From the NCBI RefSeq assembly GCF_011745365.1, contig NW_024468917.1:1550001-1614000 (forward strand): 64,000 nt of DNA. Direction: 5' to 3'. The translations under genes were made by a program, and so were the position numbers. The notes beneath the pieces were generated by a model. The model was not told the DNA's origin and ran no database searches. It worked only from the letters and a program-made list of their open reading frames with translations. This document shows, one piece after another, positions 24,343-36,700 of the stretch (positions are counted from its first letter, which is position 1; each line of letters begins with the position of its first letter). Origin of the DNA: Cryphonectria parasitica EP155 (Eukaryota > Ascomycota > Sordariomycetes > Diaporthales > Cryphonectriaceae).

Positions 24343-26378
24343 TTACCGCACGCTCCCAAAGGAGGAGCGTGTGTGTGAGGCCGCCGGCTTTCGTATTGAG
24401 ACACCGTCCCCGTCCTGCCCCTCCGGCACATCGCCTGTAAGCCGAGACGCCGACGTAGTCAAAGCCAGCCCCGTCGCACCACTGTCACGCACGCTCCCCG
24501 AGCTCTCCACCCCAGACCACGTGAACGGGGGCCCCGAGTGAGCACTCTCCAGCGAACAGCCATCCTTCCCACCATCACCATCTTGTTCCGGCCGCAGCAG
24601 CAGCGCACCGGCAGCCTCTCCGTCCCCCTCGACGAGAACACCGTGGTCCCCTCCTCTGCCCCTCTTCTCCTCGCGCGCCACCGGCCCGCCAAAGGTGTTG
24701 CGCAGCGTCATCTCCCATTCGCGCTCGACCTGCGAGGTCAGCTCGAAGCTGTGGTAGAACGGAGACTTGCCGAAGCCGCCGTTGTGCTGGGCGCAGTTGG
24801 GGCCGCCCTGTGGGGATCGGATGGCTGTTACGGACTTGACGAAGTCGACGAGGCGATTGAGGATACCGACCTCGCACTTGAGCTTGACCGAGTAGACGAA
24901 TGCCTTGTAGGAGACCTGGAGGAAGTAGAGGCCCATGTACTCCAGGACGAGGATGGTGATGTCGACTGTTTGTTGGGAGAGAAATAAGAAGAAAGGGTTA
25001 GTCTGAAAACGTTCCGGTCTAGGGGGAGAAAGACGATTCAGGGATAGATGTGTATATATATATACACATATACTGTATATCAAGGATAGGTAGGTTTAGC
25101 AACATACGGACGACCACGACCACGCTCGACAGGATCAGGTGATGCATCATAGAGGTCAGCTTGCGCTGCGCCCTGCTCCCCTTGTCGTCGCGATGGCGAT
25201 ATGTTTTCAGGAACCAGCGGGCCTTGTACACGTACAGGCCCGAGAGGATCAACTCCTGCACGAAGAACACGGTCACCTGGATCCTTTCCATGATGGCGTA
25301 CGGCTCAAGGAAGAGCTTGGCGGCCTTGCCGTTAGACCCAATCGTCGTGATGGCCGTGCCGGTGTGCATAGTGATGCCGTTGAAGAGAAGCCTGTGGGAG
25401 AGAAAGAGAGCGAGACAGACAACATGGTCAGCCACTTTGAGATCTCCTTTTATTTTCGTCAAACGGCCGATGTCGTCCTGGAAGTTCATCTTACATCGCA
25501 AGCACGCAGCGACGAACTGTTTCGTCCACGTTAATTAGGCGTAGGCGCGAGTAAAGGATAAGGCTCTGCGCCGAAACCATTGGTATCCATGCTGCGCAGG
25601 TCAAGACCGTAGGTAGGGTTTGCTAGGAGAACCGCATCAGCATCTTGCTTCTTTGATCCCCAGGCAAGCAACTCAACATGTCGATGATGCAAACTCTTAT
25701 AGGTTTGAAAAGGACCAAAAAATTTCGGGGTGACTGCCTCCGCGCTCTTACTGACATTACCCGTCAATTGGAAATTGTTCATGACTGATGCAAGTGTTAG
25801 CAACGATTTACTATTGGTGAACTTCATACCTCCTAATGACTCAAGGGCACGATGCTTTCACAAAGGCAAAGGGGCTCTCTTCTGGGAACATCAACTTACC
25901 AAAGCCCGTTGCGTATACCAGCACTCCGAGATCAGCAGCAATCATGCTCCAGAAGTAGAGACCAGAGTACCTCGAGAATGTGAAGTATATGATAGGTAGC
26001 ATCTCGAAAGCATTGTCTGTGGAGGGGGAAAAGAATTCATTGTCAGCCATCAAGACTATATTTTCAAATGGGCCTATTGTGAGGACTTGATAACGATCAC
26101 TTCAATCTGAGTAAAAGAAAGCCCATTGACCTTGCCCAAAACAATTTCTTCTTAAGATAGTATGGAACGCCATTACAACAATGATTGGGAATTCGGGGAG
26201 AGAGCGGGGGATCGATAGATCAATTGAGATAGTAGCGAGACGTGCTTGATACCTAAGAGATGAGGGTTTCCTCACATATTGCTATGGCCAGCAGACAAGC
26301 AACAATGAACTTCTGCGAAAGGGCCAAGTCGTCGATGTCGATCGTGACGCCAGCCTCCGAGTCACGGTGGAACAGCAT
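24343..26378 (-). CDS. seven-TM fungal integral membrane protein, DUF7703-like
   Basis: Six exons on the minus strand (26276-26378, 25900-26016, 25756-25784, 25495-25622, 25108-25391, 24343-24965) join in frame to 427 aa. Residues ~25-280 contain about seven hydrophobic segments: QKFIVACLLAIAIYNAFEMLPIIYFTF, GLYFWSMIAADLGVLVYATGF, TVLTCAAWIPMVSAQSLILYSRL, CVLAMLLFNGITMHTG, MERIQVTVFFVQELILSGLYVY, MMHHLILSSVVVVVLDITILVLEY and YSVKLKCEVGILN. The pattern (YN.xE near TM1, RY.GLYFWS, QS.xLYSRL, ERIQVTxFFVQE) matches the fungal family I know as DUF7703, whose function is unknown. The ~150-residue tail is hydrophilic, Ser/Pro-rich and cytosolic or extracellular. Exon 3 is only 29 nt, and its donor reads GTCAGT, the weakest call. 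The start at 26378 is the only ATG in its frame nearby. Confidence 0.8.
25049..25068. repeat. 20-nt perfect AT-rich palindrome
   Basis: A TG/TA alternating sequence that is a perfect inverted repeat lies inside intron 5 of the DUF7703-like gene. It is probably a simple dinucleotide tract. Confidence 0.7.
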
Positions 26379-27651
26379 CTTGAATGCTTCCCTCGCTCCG
26401 AAGGAGCCGATTGATAGCACACGAAAACAGTCAAGGCGTCTGTCAGTCCCGAAAGATAGATATAAAAAAATTCAATGCCCTTCAATCGTGTAATAGATTA
26501 TTGGTGGTGTCTTCGTTATTAGATAATTCGATGACCCTCATGTTCTGGCCATCAAGAAGGGAGGGGGAGGGAGACAGAGACAGAGACAGTAGAACACCGC
26601 CAAACAACAGAGGGGTCCTCGCAGAGTCCACATCTGCTGATCTGTCCACGCCAGGGAAGCCTTAGATATATATCAAGCCCCGTTGAAAAAAAAGGAGCCC
26701 TCACTTTGATAGAGCAGATCGTTATACCTCTCTATATCCCTACATCGCATAGCAGCGTTCATGCCGAGCACTGGCATTATCTCTCCATATCGTATCCACA
26801 ATGAACTCAAAATGCTACGGTTTGCACGGTTCACATACTTCGGTTAGCAATAGTCATATATGAATCGGGTTGTCTACGCTCGCCCCGAGCAAGCCGTTCC
26901 CTGAGCACGACCCTCACACGAGTCAATTTCGCTGTCGGATACGTGGAGGTGAAACCAGGGCATTGAAAGCTTATTTGCCAACGCCCTTGGAGACCAACCC
27001 CCCACCCTCTCAACCTGCGACTTCTGGGGAGTTTAAGATAATCTTTGCCTTGACGATCAAAATCACCACGCTACCTGGGGCGCTGTCAAACTCTCTCTCG
27101 TCTTGTCCCAGTGTTAATAAAACTCTACAGTCTGAACAGGTCAGGCAAGGACCTGGAGCTCCTATTCCACCTTGTAAGTGCATGTGTACACCTTGAGCAC
27201 ACCTCTGTCAAGTAAGTATTTATTGCCTGCTGCTTGTAATCAGAGCGCGCGGGCGCACAAGGCCGCCTCTCGGCAAAGGAAGTGGTCTGTTCGACTGACT
27301 GACTGACTGCCTGCCTGGCTGCCTGCCCGTCGCTAACTGTTGCTGACCAATATGCCTAGGTTTTTTGTTGCTTTCTCGGCCTCCCCCCGCCGGCTCTTTC
27401 ATTGAGTTCAGCTACCGAATCAACCCAAACTATTCGTCCGGATATCTTGGGTAGGGGATGGGCCATTGGGCATGGAGTGTAGGATGCGGTTGCTCAACAC
27501 GATCTTGAAGGATTATTCAGGCATATGCACTGCGCTCTATGTGTCTTGTCTAAAATCGTTGTTCATGGCCTCTGTGTGGACGATGGTCGGTCGATGCTAC
27601 CATGCTAATAATGCCCATGGCCATAATTCTGACGCACGCAGACCACAGATT

Positions 27652-27665
27652 GGGGGGGGGGGGGG
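27652..27665 (+). repeat. G14 homopolymer
   Basis: Fourteen consecutive G within the gene-free region. It is one of at least five runs of 12-14 G/C in this window. Confidence 0.85.
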
Positions 27666-30600
27666 CAGTGGTGCAATACGCCGAGTGGCTTCGTATCAGG
27701 CCGTAGGAACAGGTGACGACGCTAGTAGCCGCGTTTCTAAGTCCAGTGAACCAAAACCAGTTGATCAACCACCCCATACTTGCGAGCGCAGCTGCATGAG
27801 TCAATTTTGGGGTCGATTAGGTGTGCAGTATGCCTCTCCCCGCGTCGACACGATCCTTCGAAGCCCCCACGGACAGGTACTCACTTCGTTCAGGATTTTT
27901 GAAACCAATGGTTCCTGTCCATGAAGTGCCGGCCGTCAGGGGAGCCAGTCCATCGAACACATGAGCTAATCTTGCTCTGTGGCCGGAGTGCTCCCGGCCC
28001 TTCCGGGCCACCGTACGTAGGGTCAGCACGGCAACCAGTTCAGCAGCCATGATTGAGGTGCACTGGCTGTCCAGCCTTAGGAGATGTCCTTATTTGGGCG
28101 GGATCAGCGTAGCATTGTGGCCAGCAGCATGTGTCCCGTCGCGAGATATGCGGGTGGCATCAACGGCCTCTTCTCGCTGCGGCCCCCAATACAAAACAGA
28201 GTATCAGGAAGAAACAATGACGATGAAGGCGTCAAGCTGAAGCGTGAATGGTCCTTGCTAGCATCCGGGTAGTTGCAACGTCGGGGCCAAGAAGCGGTAC
28301 AGCCCGTCGGATCGTGGTCGTCTAGCGCTGTAACTTGATGGCCTCGAACCGTTTCATGCGGCATGATGCAGCCCTACGAGGTCAGTAAGCACGAATTGGA
28401 AGGAGGGAAAAAAATCTTTTCCCGTCCCACCTCCCGCCTCTTGTCTTTCAATCTCACTATGGACGGTTTGCTGACGGAATGGTTCGCGGCCAAGTATGGT
28501 CGGTCTCGGTCATCTGATGTTATCCGGCCAGAATCGAGAGAGAATCCCTCCAGAAGGGGTGTGTCGATAATCTGACTTGCAGGAGCACGTGGTTGGCAGA
28601 GAGAGAGCGGGAGAGAGAGGGGAAATAGGGAGGAGGAAGAGAAAGGGAGAGAGAAAGGGCGTGTGGAACAGGATCAGCACTAAAGATGGGCGCAGTAAGT
28701 TGCCTGTGTCTGCACCCGCAAATCCTCCCGAGCGATTTAGGACTGGTACAGTAGACATTGGGCGTTTTTGCGGTGCGGGCTGTGAGAGAAAACACGGCCG
28801 AGACTGGTACGGAACAAATGACATCCGAGTTGAGTCGTATCTGCAAGAAAGTGATTACATGTACGTGCGTGAGACAGAGAGAGAATGTGCAGAGCACTCA
28901 CTCTCGCCGACCGTTGCTGACGAGATGGGCGTCTGACCTTGCAGATGACATACATACTTACCCAGTGGCTGTCGTGCTGCGTGTTCTGCGACAAACCACA
29001 GGGCTGAAGTGGCCTTACCATCTCGATGGGGTGGGCCAAGAGGCGGCGGGGCAGGCTTGCACTTTACAGTTGCATCAGATAGATAGCGGCTTCTTGGTGC
29101 TGAGTAGGGACCAGACGAATGCAACATCGTCAGTAGCTATTGTCGTCAAGTTGCGGTCGAGGGTATACTATGTGCATAATGAATAAGAATGAATGAGAAG
29201 ATGGATGGTCTGTTGGTCTGTACCGGTGTGGGTCCCAGTTGGTTTGCATAGGGGTGCAATGGGATTCTGGTGGGGTTGTAGTGGGGTTTATTGTGGGCAA
29301 GCTACAGCTGCGCAGTGGTCAAATGTTCCCCCTCCTCTTCTGTTGGTCGGGTTGGCTGTAGGATGTTGGTTGTGGTTGCTGATTGTTGGTGTGAATGCGG
29401 AGGTGCTGCCATGCAATGCTACGGTGAGTTGGTGATGTGGTGTGCTGGAGCTGGAGGAAGACCTTTTCTCCTGGAGCAGGAGGAAAAGGAGATGACGCGA
29501 GTAGTACAAATGTACTCTTGCGATTACCTTGGTACTACCATATCAGTTGGTAGTTACTAAGTATGGTCGTTGAGAAGGCTCGAAGGGGGGGAGCTGACTA
29601 AAAATAGATAAGTCGATTCATCCCTGCATACGGCCGTTCCCTTTTACGGACGCCATCAGCCTGGTTCCGGCCAGGCAGCCAGGGTTCGACCTCATCCTTA
29701 CTGTGGAGTTCTCTTTGCTCATCACTTTGTCTGCACCTACGAGGAGGAGCCTGCCTTTGCTGCCGTCCAACAGCAATTATCGGCCAATCACGATACCTTC
29801 ATCCACGCCTGTTATTTCAGGCGTACTCAGGTATGCTGCAGGTCGACGGGGTCGCAGATGTGACACTACAGTTGCCCCCTCGGGGCTGTTGCAACACAGC
29901 AGCAGCAGCACCAGCTCATCCATCTTGGTCGGCTGGCTCGCTTGCTTTTCTTACTTTGCAGGTGCTTGCTGGCTGGTTCGCCTTGCCATTCGCTAAAAGG
30001 CCGTACTGAACTGCAGTGCAACCCCATACTGATCCTCCTCCATATGCAGATTGCCAAAGTATATCGCAGGCAGCAACATAACAAGACCTGTCAGCCTGGC
30101 CTGAGGCAGGCAGGCAGAGATCATACCAGGCGATCCTGGCACACCCACACCAACACCCACACCCCCCAGATCAACACTTTAGACCCACACTACCTAAGTA
30201 CCACAGTCCTCACTACTACTAAGCACCCTGGCCCCCTGGTAGAGGACTTTGGCCTTCCGTCGAGCGGGAATTCCCTTCCGCCAATATCGGTACTGCACCA
30301 GGCAGCGATAGCCAAACTGCCTCGCAATCTCTCGCGATGGTCTCTTCGAAGGATCCGGTTCGCGCGTCATACAACCAGCTCAGGACAGTGATCCGCGGCT
30401 AGAGCCATATCAACCATACACAGTATGATACCCCGAAAACCCCAGATTTGGCCTTACGGCATTCACCACCACCGCCTTTCAGCTTCCACCGGACGCAACG
30501 TCTATCTCTGACAAGGCTGGGTGGTGCGAGTGGCAAGAATCCTTGCTGTGCGACGCCAATCCCAGTCAAAAAACAAAAAGAGACATGAACACAGACAATA

Positions 30601-32466
30601 TACAGCCTCAACGCCTTGCAGTTCCGCGTCGTACGGTAGATTTGGCACCAGAATTTGGCCGAGTGATTCAAGACATTGTGCAACCCTGCACCGCCTTGCG
30701 AGATGGCGTGCTTATAAGCGCCTGATCCCTGGATAGATACCATCCTGTCCAGCCCTACCACCACACGGTAAGCAGCACGAGCTGCATGGTCGCCACGATT
30801 CATGGTCTCATCGAGCGGCGTCTTTCAATTTTCATTTGTGGTTTTCTGGGTGGTTTTTCTTTTCTTATTCGCGCCGCTCCTGACCATAGGGCTGCGTATT
30901 TTTTTTCCTCTTTAAGACGATGTCTTATTCAGCGGCTCTCAAGGATGTCTCTCGTCCTGCGCTGCGCCTCGCCGAATCGGGAAGACGACATCTCATATGC
31001 ACGGGACCGCCCTGACCACCACAGAAAGAAAGAAAAGAAAAGAAAAGAAAAACGCTTGCTTGCTGCAGATTGGTGCACGGGAAACAACAAGGGCGGGGAG
31101 GTGGGGAAGGAAGTACCAACGGTCGTGCCTACCAGTGCTCTGTACTATGGTACAACCAGCCCATGGGGAATGCCATGCAGGCCTGTAGGCCGTTCCAATT
31201 TACCACTAAGTATATCTGGCCTGGCCTGGGAAGCTCGGTACTTGTGCCTGGCCTGGCCTGCTCACCTTGCAACCTTGAAACAATTTCATAACAGAATGAA
31301 GGATCAGGCCGGAATTGCACACAACCCGGGAGACGAATGCATATCGCAAGATCCCGAGAAATAGTAGGTATTGGCGAGGTGTGCCGTCGCTGACTTCGCT
31401 TGACACATCGACCCTTAGAGGTCCAAAGTGGACAACTTGCCTCCGAATGGTCGTGACCTCTCAGAAGCTCGTCTCGGTTGTGTACTGGAAGACCGGACGA
31501 CCCGAGGGTGAGTAAAAATAGGAGATCTGGCTGCAGCTAGCCCTGTCCAGCTGCTGCTGGTCAGAAAGTAGTTGCACTGCATCCAGTAGGGCTGGAAGTG
31601 CTCCGCACCTGAGCCCCCTGCAGCCCAGTATTTACGGCGGTACTCCCCTCAGGTCGAGGACGAGGGACAGGGCTCCGCACGTCCGTCGATTCTCATGTAC
31701 AACCCATCTTCGCGGATTACGGCCTGTTCTGTCTAGTGTGTGTGCGTGTGCATCGACAAAAAGACTGCATGACAAAAAGCCACACAGTGTGTCCTGTACG
31801 TAAATTTGGCCTCTGGCACGATCTTGCCGAAAATGAGGAGCCCTTTGACATCGCGTCGCGAGAGACAACGGTCAGCACTTGACCAAAATTCCTAGTTCTG
31901 GTCGTCGATCCTGGTCGAAGGATCAACGCCTCTGGTCTTTCCCCCATTGGGTGGACAAGGTTGGTCATCGACTAATCCGGCACGGCATCCAATCAGATCA
32001 GCGGGCGACCACCAAGGGCTGAAGGTTGTCTAGATGCTTCAGTCGCGGGGTCGCATCGGACGGGTTTGGTTGTCCGACCCTGCTTGCCTCAACGCGAGTG
32101 GTCTGCAGTCTCTCCCCCCTTCGTCATTCGCATTTTGGCCACGGGCAGCTTCCTCTCTATTGTTCAATCAGCATTTGGCCCGTTGGCATGATGATACGTC
32201 TCTGTCCGGAACGCTCACCTCTCCATGCTGCTGCAGCACAAGAAGTACTGTGCTGTAGTACACTGCCTGCCTCCACATGCTGGTAATATTCCCAAGAACC
32301 CTGTCACTATTCCCGGCGTCTTGGTTACCCCCCTCTTAAGCGCCGTCGCCAAATTTTGTCCAACAAGTGGCTGTCTCTTCCCTATGGTAAACGACGTCAC
32401 GGTGCTACTCACTGGCCAGTCCAGGTACGTATGACCCCCTCTGTGTGTGGGGATTGGAGAGAAGGA

Positions 32467-32478
32467 GGGGGGGGGGGG
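32467..32478 (+). repeat. G12 homopolymer
   Basis: Twelve consecutive G about 1.3 kb upstream of the transcription factor start. Confidence 0.85.
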
Positions 32479-33765
32479 ATTCTGTCTGCAGTTGATACGG
32501 AGTACTTGCTGCTTACCTCGTGCGCCAGCCCACCGGTGGGCGTGTCTCACAAGAGCTCCCTCCCGGCTGGCTGCATATCTGTCCAGCTACTGTATATGCA
32601 TGCACTAAGTGGGCTGCGCCCAGGGCCTGTCAGATCGACCTCATTATGTACACCAAACTCAAAAATTTTCACTGTATGCCACCTTCTCATGCGGAACGAG
32701 ATGCTGACAAGGACGGAACAGAAAGTCGCAGCAGGAGAAACAAGACCTCTTGCTGATGGGGTGTGACAACCATGGTTTGTCTGCTCACATCCGAACTCTG
32801 TCGAGGGGAGGCACTGCCTGACACCCCAGAACCAGTGAGGTCGAGCGGGTGCCCTGTTTTTGATGATGTCGACCCTTAGACCGTTGGTGCGCGCAAGAAG
32901 GACCATAACGAGATATACGGACTCGATCATGGCCACCATCACAGCCTTGTGTTTTCCACACGTATATCGACCTCGTCGTCCTCCTCCCAGGATCATCGTT
33001 CGCGTACCAGGAGGGTCGGCCGGGGTAGATGGAGAAAAGGGCCCTGCAACGGTTCATTCATGCTCCCAGGATGGAGAGTACAGTTTCTTCCCCTCCCATC
33101 TCCAAAAATGCCTGACGAGACCAGCTCCTGCCTCTCTTTCTCCCGAGGGACGAAGGAGGGAAGGTGCCAGCGAGACACAGATCGAAGGAACCGTACCTTG
33201 CACACGGCCTCGACAGGGGTTGCATGGACCCTTGTCGTCTTCCAGCTGACAGGGATGTCGCAAGCGCAACTTTGGGATTACAGCCTCCTTCCATCCACCA
33301 CGAGAGAGAGGACCCAGGCGATGAACAGGTACCTCGTCTTAGTGCCATTCCTCTCTCTGCAAGGACCGTTTGTTTCCTTGCTGCCCTTTTCCCTCATGTC
33401 TCGATATAGCAGTGTGCATGTCCAGGCCGTGGTCCGCCCTGCCTCGCGCCTCCGACAATGTTTCTTCCCGTTCCAAGCTCCAGGAACCAATTCTCTCTCC
33501 TCGCAGACGACCTACAGCTCGGCCCCAATCCGACTGTAACTCTGAGCAGGCTGAGGCATTGCCGCTCTCTCTCTGGTTACTACCATTGTTTGACACCGCT
33601 TTTACACTCGCAGCGCACCCCTTGCTTTCTCAGTCTTACCCCTTCTTGACTGTTATTTCCATATCACACTTTCCTAACTGTGCACATCATCTCAGCCGGG
33701 CTGTGTACATTTACTAACTTTGTCACTGTGACGTTCCCTGGGCTGGCTCACGCACGACTGCCGCC

Positions 33766-36700
33766 ATGTCTAGCCTGCAGTCTATCATGAACCTGGACGA
33801 GGACCAACCGGACGCCTCCAGCCCTATGGATAAAAAGGATAAGGACTCTGCAACTCCCGCTTCCGGACTCCGAGCTCGTGGTCCTCCAACCTCCTCGACA
33901 CCCTCTGGTCACGTCATCCGTCCTGACCTACAACAACATCCCCCCTCGACCTTCACGCCTCCCACTCTAAGAATCCCCATCGCCGCCGCCGCCGCCAACG
34001 ACGACGACGAGAGCAGCAACCCCTTCTACAACCACCCAGCCCAACAACAACAATCACAGCACCACACTCCCTCCCAGGACCTCACAGCAACACTTCACAA
34101 CCTTCACTACTCGCAAGGGCAGAGGCCGGTGGAGCCCAGCTCGAGTATCCCTACCCTCTCGGTGGCCTCGTCCGGCCCATCAGATCTGCGCCGCCAGAGC
34201 AGTACTAGTGTGGACTCCATGGATCACCAACACGGCTATGGATCCGCGGCGTCTTCGTCCTCCATGGGTGGAGGGGCTGGCTCTGGAGGTTATCCTCCTA
34301 ACCATCCACGACGGCCCATGGGAAGCCCAGGCCCAGAAATTCCCATCAAGTTGACTCCCATCACCGGGAGGGTTAGCCGTGCGAAGAAGGGAGTCCCCGT
34401 CCACATCTGTGACATATGCACTCCCCCAAAGGTATGGACAGCAGCACTTGGAAAGAGAGAGTGTGCTTGGGGATGGTCATGTAAAGTCTTTTGTTTCTAA
34501 AAACATGTTTGCTAACATGGCCGACCAGACCTTCACAAGAGCCGAGCATCTCAGGTGAGAAGAAGTCCTGCTGCGCCCCTCTTTCTTGCTGGAGAGACCA
34601 CTGTTACTAAAGCACGTCTGATCCACAGGAGACATCAGCTCAGTCACCAGCAACCTGGTTTTCCCTGCAACAGATGCGATAAGTCCTTCCATCGTCAGGA
34701 CCTCCTGACTCGTCACCAACAGAGACAGTATGCCTTCTCCAATGCTTCGCTTCATCTCTGCTCGTGCTAATAATAAGCCTTTAGTGACCAAGAGGGAGAC
34801 AGAGCCTCGCAAAGTGGAGATAGTGGCCGTCGCGACTCCAAGGACTCAACGCTGGAAGGGCCCATGACCGGCCTTACGGTTCGCGGCCTGTCATCGAACT
34901 TGGCATATCCATCTTCCTCCCAAGGAGGCTTTCACGGCGCGTCAACACCCTCGTCAAGCTCAGCACCGGCCACTCCTCCCATAGGAAGCGGCACGGGCTC
35001 GACCATGTCACCGCCTCCGGGGAGTAGTGAACAGTACGGTTCCTCATCCAGCCACCAGGGGACAGGCCACTACCGCTATGTCGGCATGCCCGTTATGACC
35101 CACCAATCCGGCAGCATGAAGGCCTCATCCGACCCGCCAAGCTTTGCAGAGATGGAATATTTGCAGCAACCCAGGACGTACCCAATACCGCGTTTCGTCC
35201 CCACACAGGGCCTATCGCCATCTACGGCATTGCCAACGGCACTGGACCAGACTCCCGACCTGATCCATTCGGGATGGACCTCATCTGGCGATGACAATTA
35301 CTCAACCCCTCCTGAGGTATCTACGCGTCGGTCAGACTGGCGCCATACCTCTCAGCACAACCTCGAGTGGCCAGCGAATTCCAACCTCTTGTCACAATTT
35401 GCCACTGGTGGCAGGCAGGAGATCGACACAAGCGGCGGAGGCATAGGGACAATGGCTGGGTCTTACTACGTGCCCACGGCGGGCTTCCCAAGCTCGCCTC
35501 ATATGGCTTCGGTGTCTCAGAGCTACCACGCTCTTCTGAGCGACCCGCTCATGAGTACTTTCACCGACGAGCATGCCCAGTCACTCTTGGATCCCGCCAT
35601 CACCGCGCAACACGCCATCGACCAGCGGACATCCTCAGTGCGTAGACACACTCCTGAAACTTCCATCTCGACGTCGGGGCAAGCGGCTGACACCCTAGTC
35701 ACGCCAGCTCCTCTACCACATAGGATAAATTCCGTGGCTCAGGCCCGGCAGAAAGAAATGATTGTCGACAGCACCGACGTGGACGTGGCTATGAGTTTCG
35801 GCACCGAGAATGGCAGCCCTCACTGGAGCGACGACAATCCGGCGAGTGCTGGGATCCTGACTGGGTCAGCACTCACCGGAATGGGTGAATGTGGCGGCGG
35901 TAGTGGTGGCAGCGGCATGGGTGGCCCCGCGGCTCTGCATACCCTCCTTCCGCGCCCTGTCCGCAACGCCATATCTGACTATATCAACATTTACTGGGAG
36001 CGTTTTCATGTTTTGTACCCGTTTATTCATCGACCGACATGCGGAGGGGAAGAAGTGTTGAGGTGCGCCATGGCGGCCATCGCGACACAATACTTGAATG
36101 GCAAAGAAGATCGCAAACGGGGGAACCAACTGCATGAATGGGCCTGGCAGGAGGCAAAAAGGGTGAGTTACCATGGCCAGCAATCCTTCTCTATACAAAT
36201 TTTGCATATATATATAAGGGGTCCTGTGAAAACTGACTAACCGACCGACCTCGGGAAAACAAAAGCACCCCTACCGCAACCTCCAAGTCATGCAGGCAAT
36301 CCTGCTGTGCGAACACTTCGCTCGATTCCGGGGCCGAAAGGCGGTAGTGCGGCCCTCGAAGCTGTTTACTGACCTCTATGCGAGAGTAAGTGGATCAGAG
36401 TCTCTTGTGTCCTCTGTCTCAGACGGCGACTATGGTTCATCTGTTCCTGTTTCACGCTCTGGCTCCTCTTTTTCTACTTCCACTTCTTCTTCTTCTCTTC
36501 CTTCTTCTTCCGCTAGCTTTTCCACTTCTTCTCTCCCTGCCTGGTCGCCACTCTCTTCTGGGCCTCTTTCTGCGTGCTCGCCGATCCAAGAGGTCGGCCA
36601 GATGGGCCAAATCGGCCAAGTCAACCAGGAACCTGCTCCATTTCTCTACTCTCCTGTCGTTCCTTTTTCCCCGCAGCAGATTTTCTTTTCTGAGTCTTCT

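Larger units (their letters stand above)
26379..33765. other. 7.4-kb region without supportable genes, upstream of the transcription factor
   Basis: Head-to-head space between the DUF7703-like gene and the transcription factor. All open frames are short and overlap on both strands. The sequence is not markedly AT-rich, so it is not an obvious RIP-mutated transposon. It holds simple repeats: GACT/GCCT units near 27294-27330, a G14 run at 27652-27665, GA-rich tracts at 28590-28660, an AAAGA repeat at 31024-31050 and a G12 run at 32467-32478. The part next to 33766 is pyrimidine-rich and probably a long 5' leader. Regulatory DNA or non-coding transcripts are likely but not shown. Confidence 0.55.

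Noticed and set aside
27294..27330. GACT/GCCT short tandem units considered as a CRISPR-like or regulatory array
   Set aside because: Contiguous 4-nt units without spacers; an ordinary microsatellite.
26600..33700. Many short open frames on both strands (60-190 codons)
   Set aside because: They overlap one another, lack consistent composition and cannot be joined by splice sites into a longer frame.
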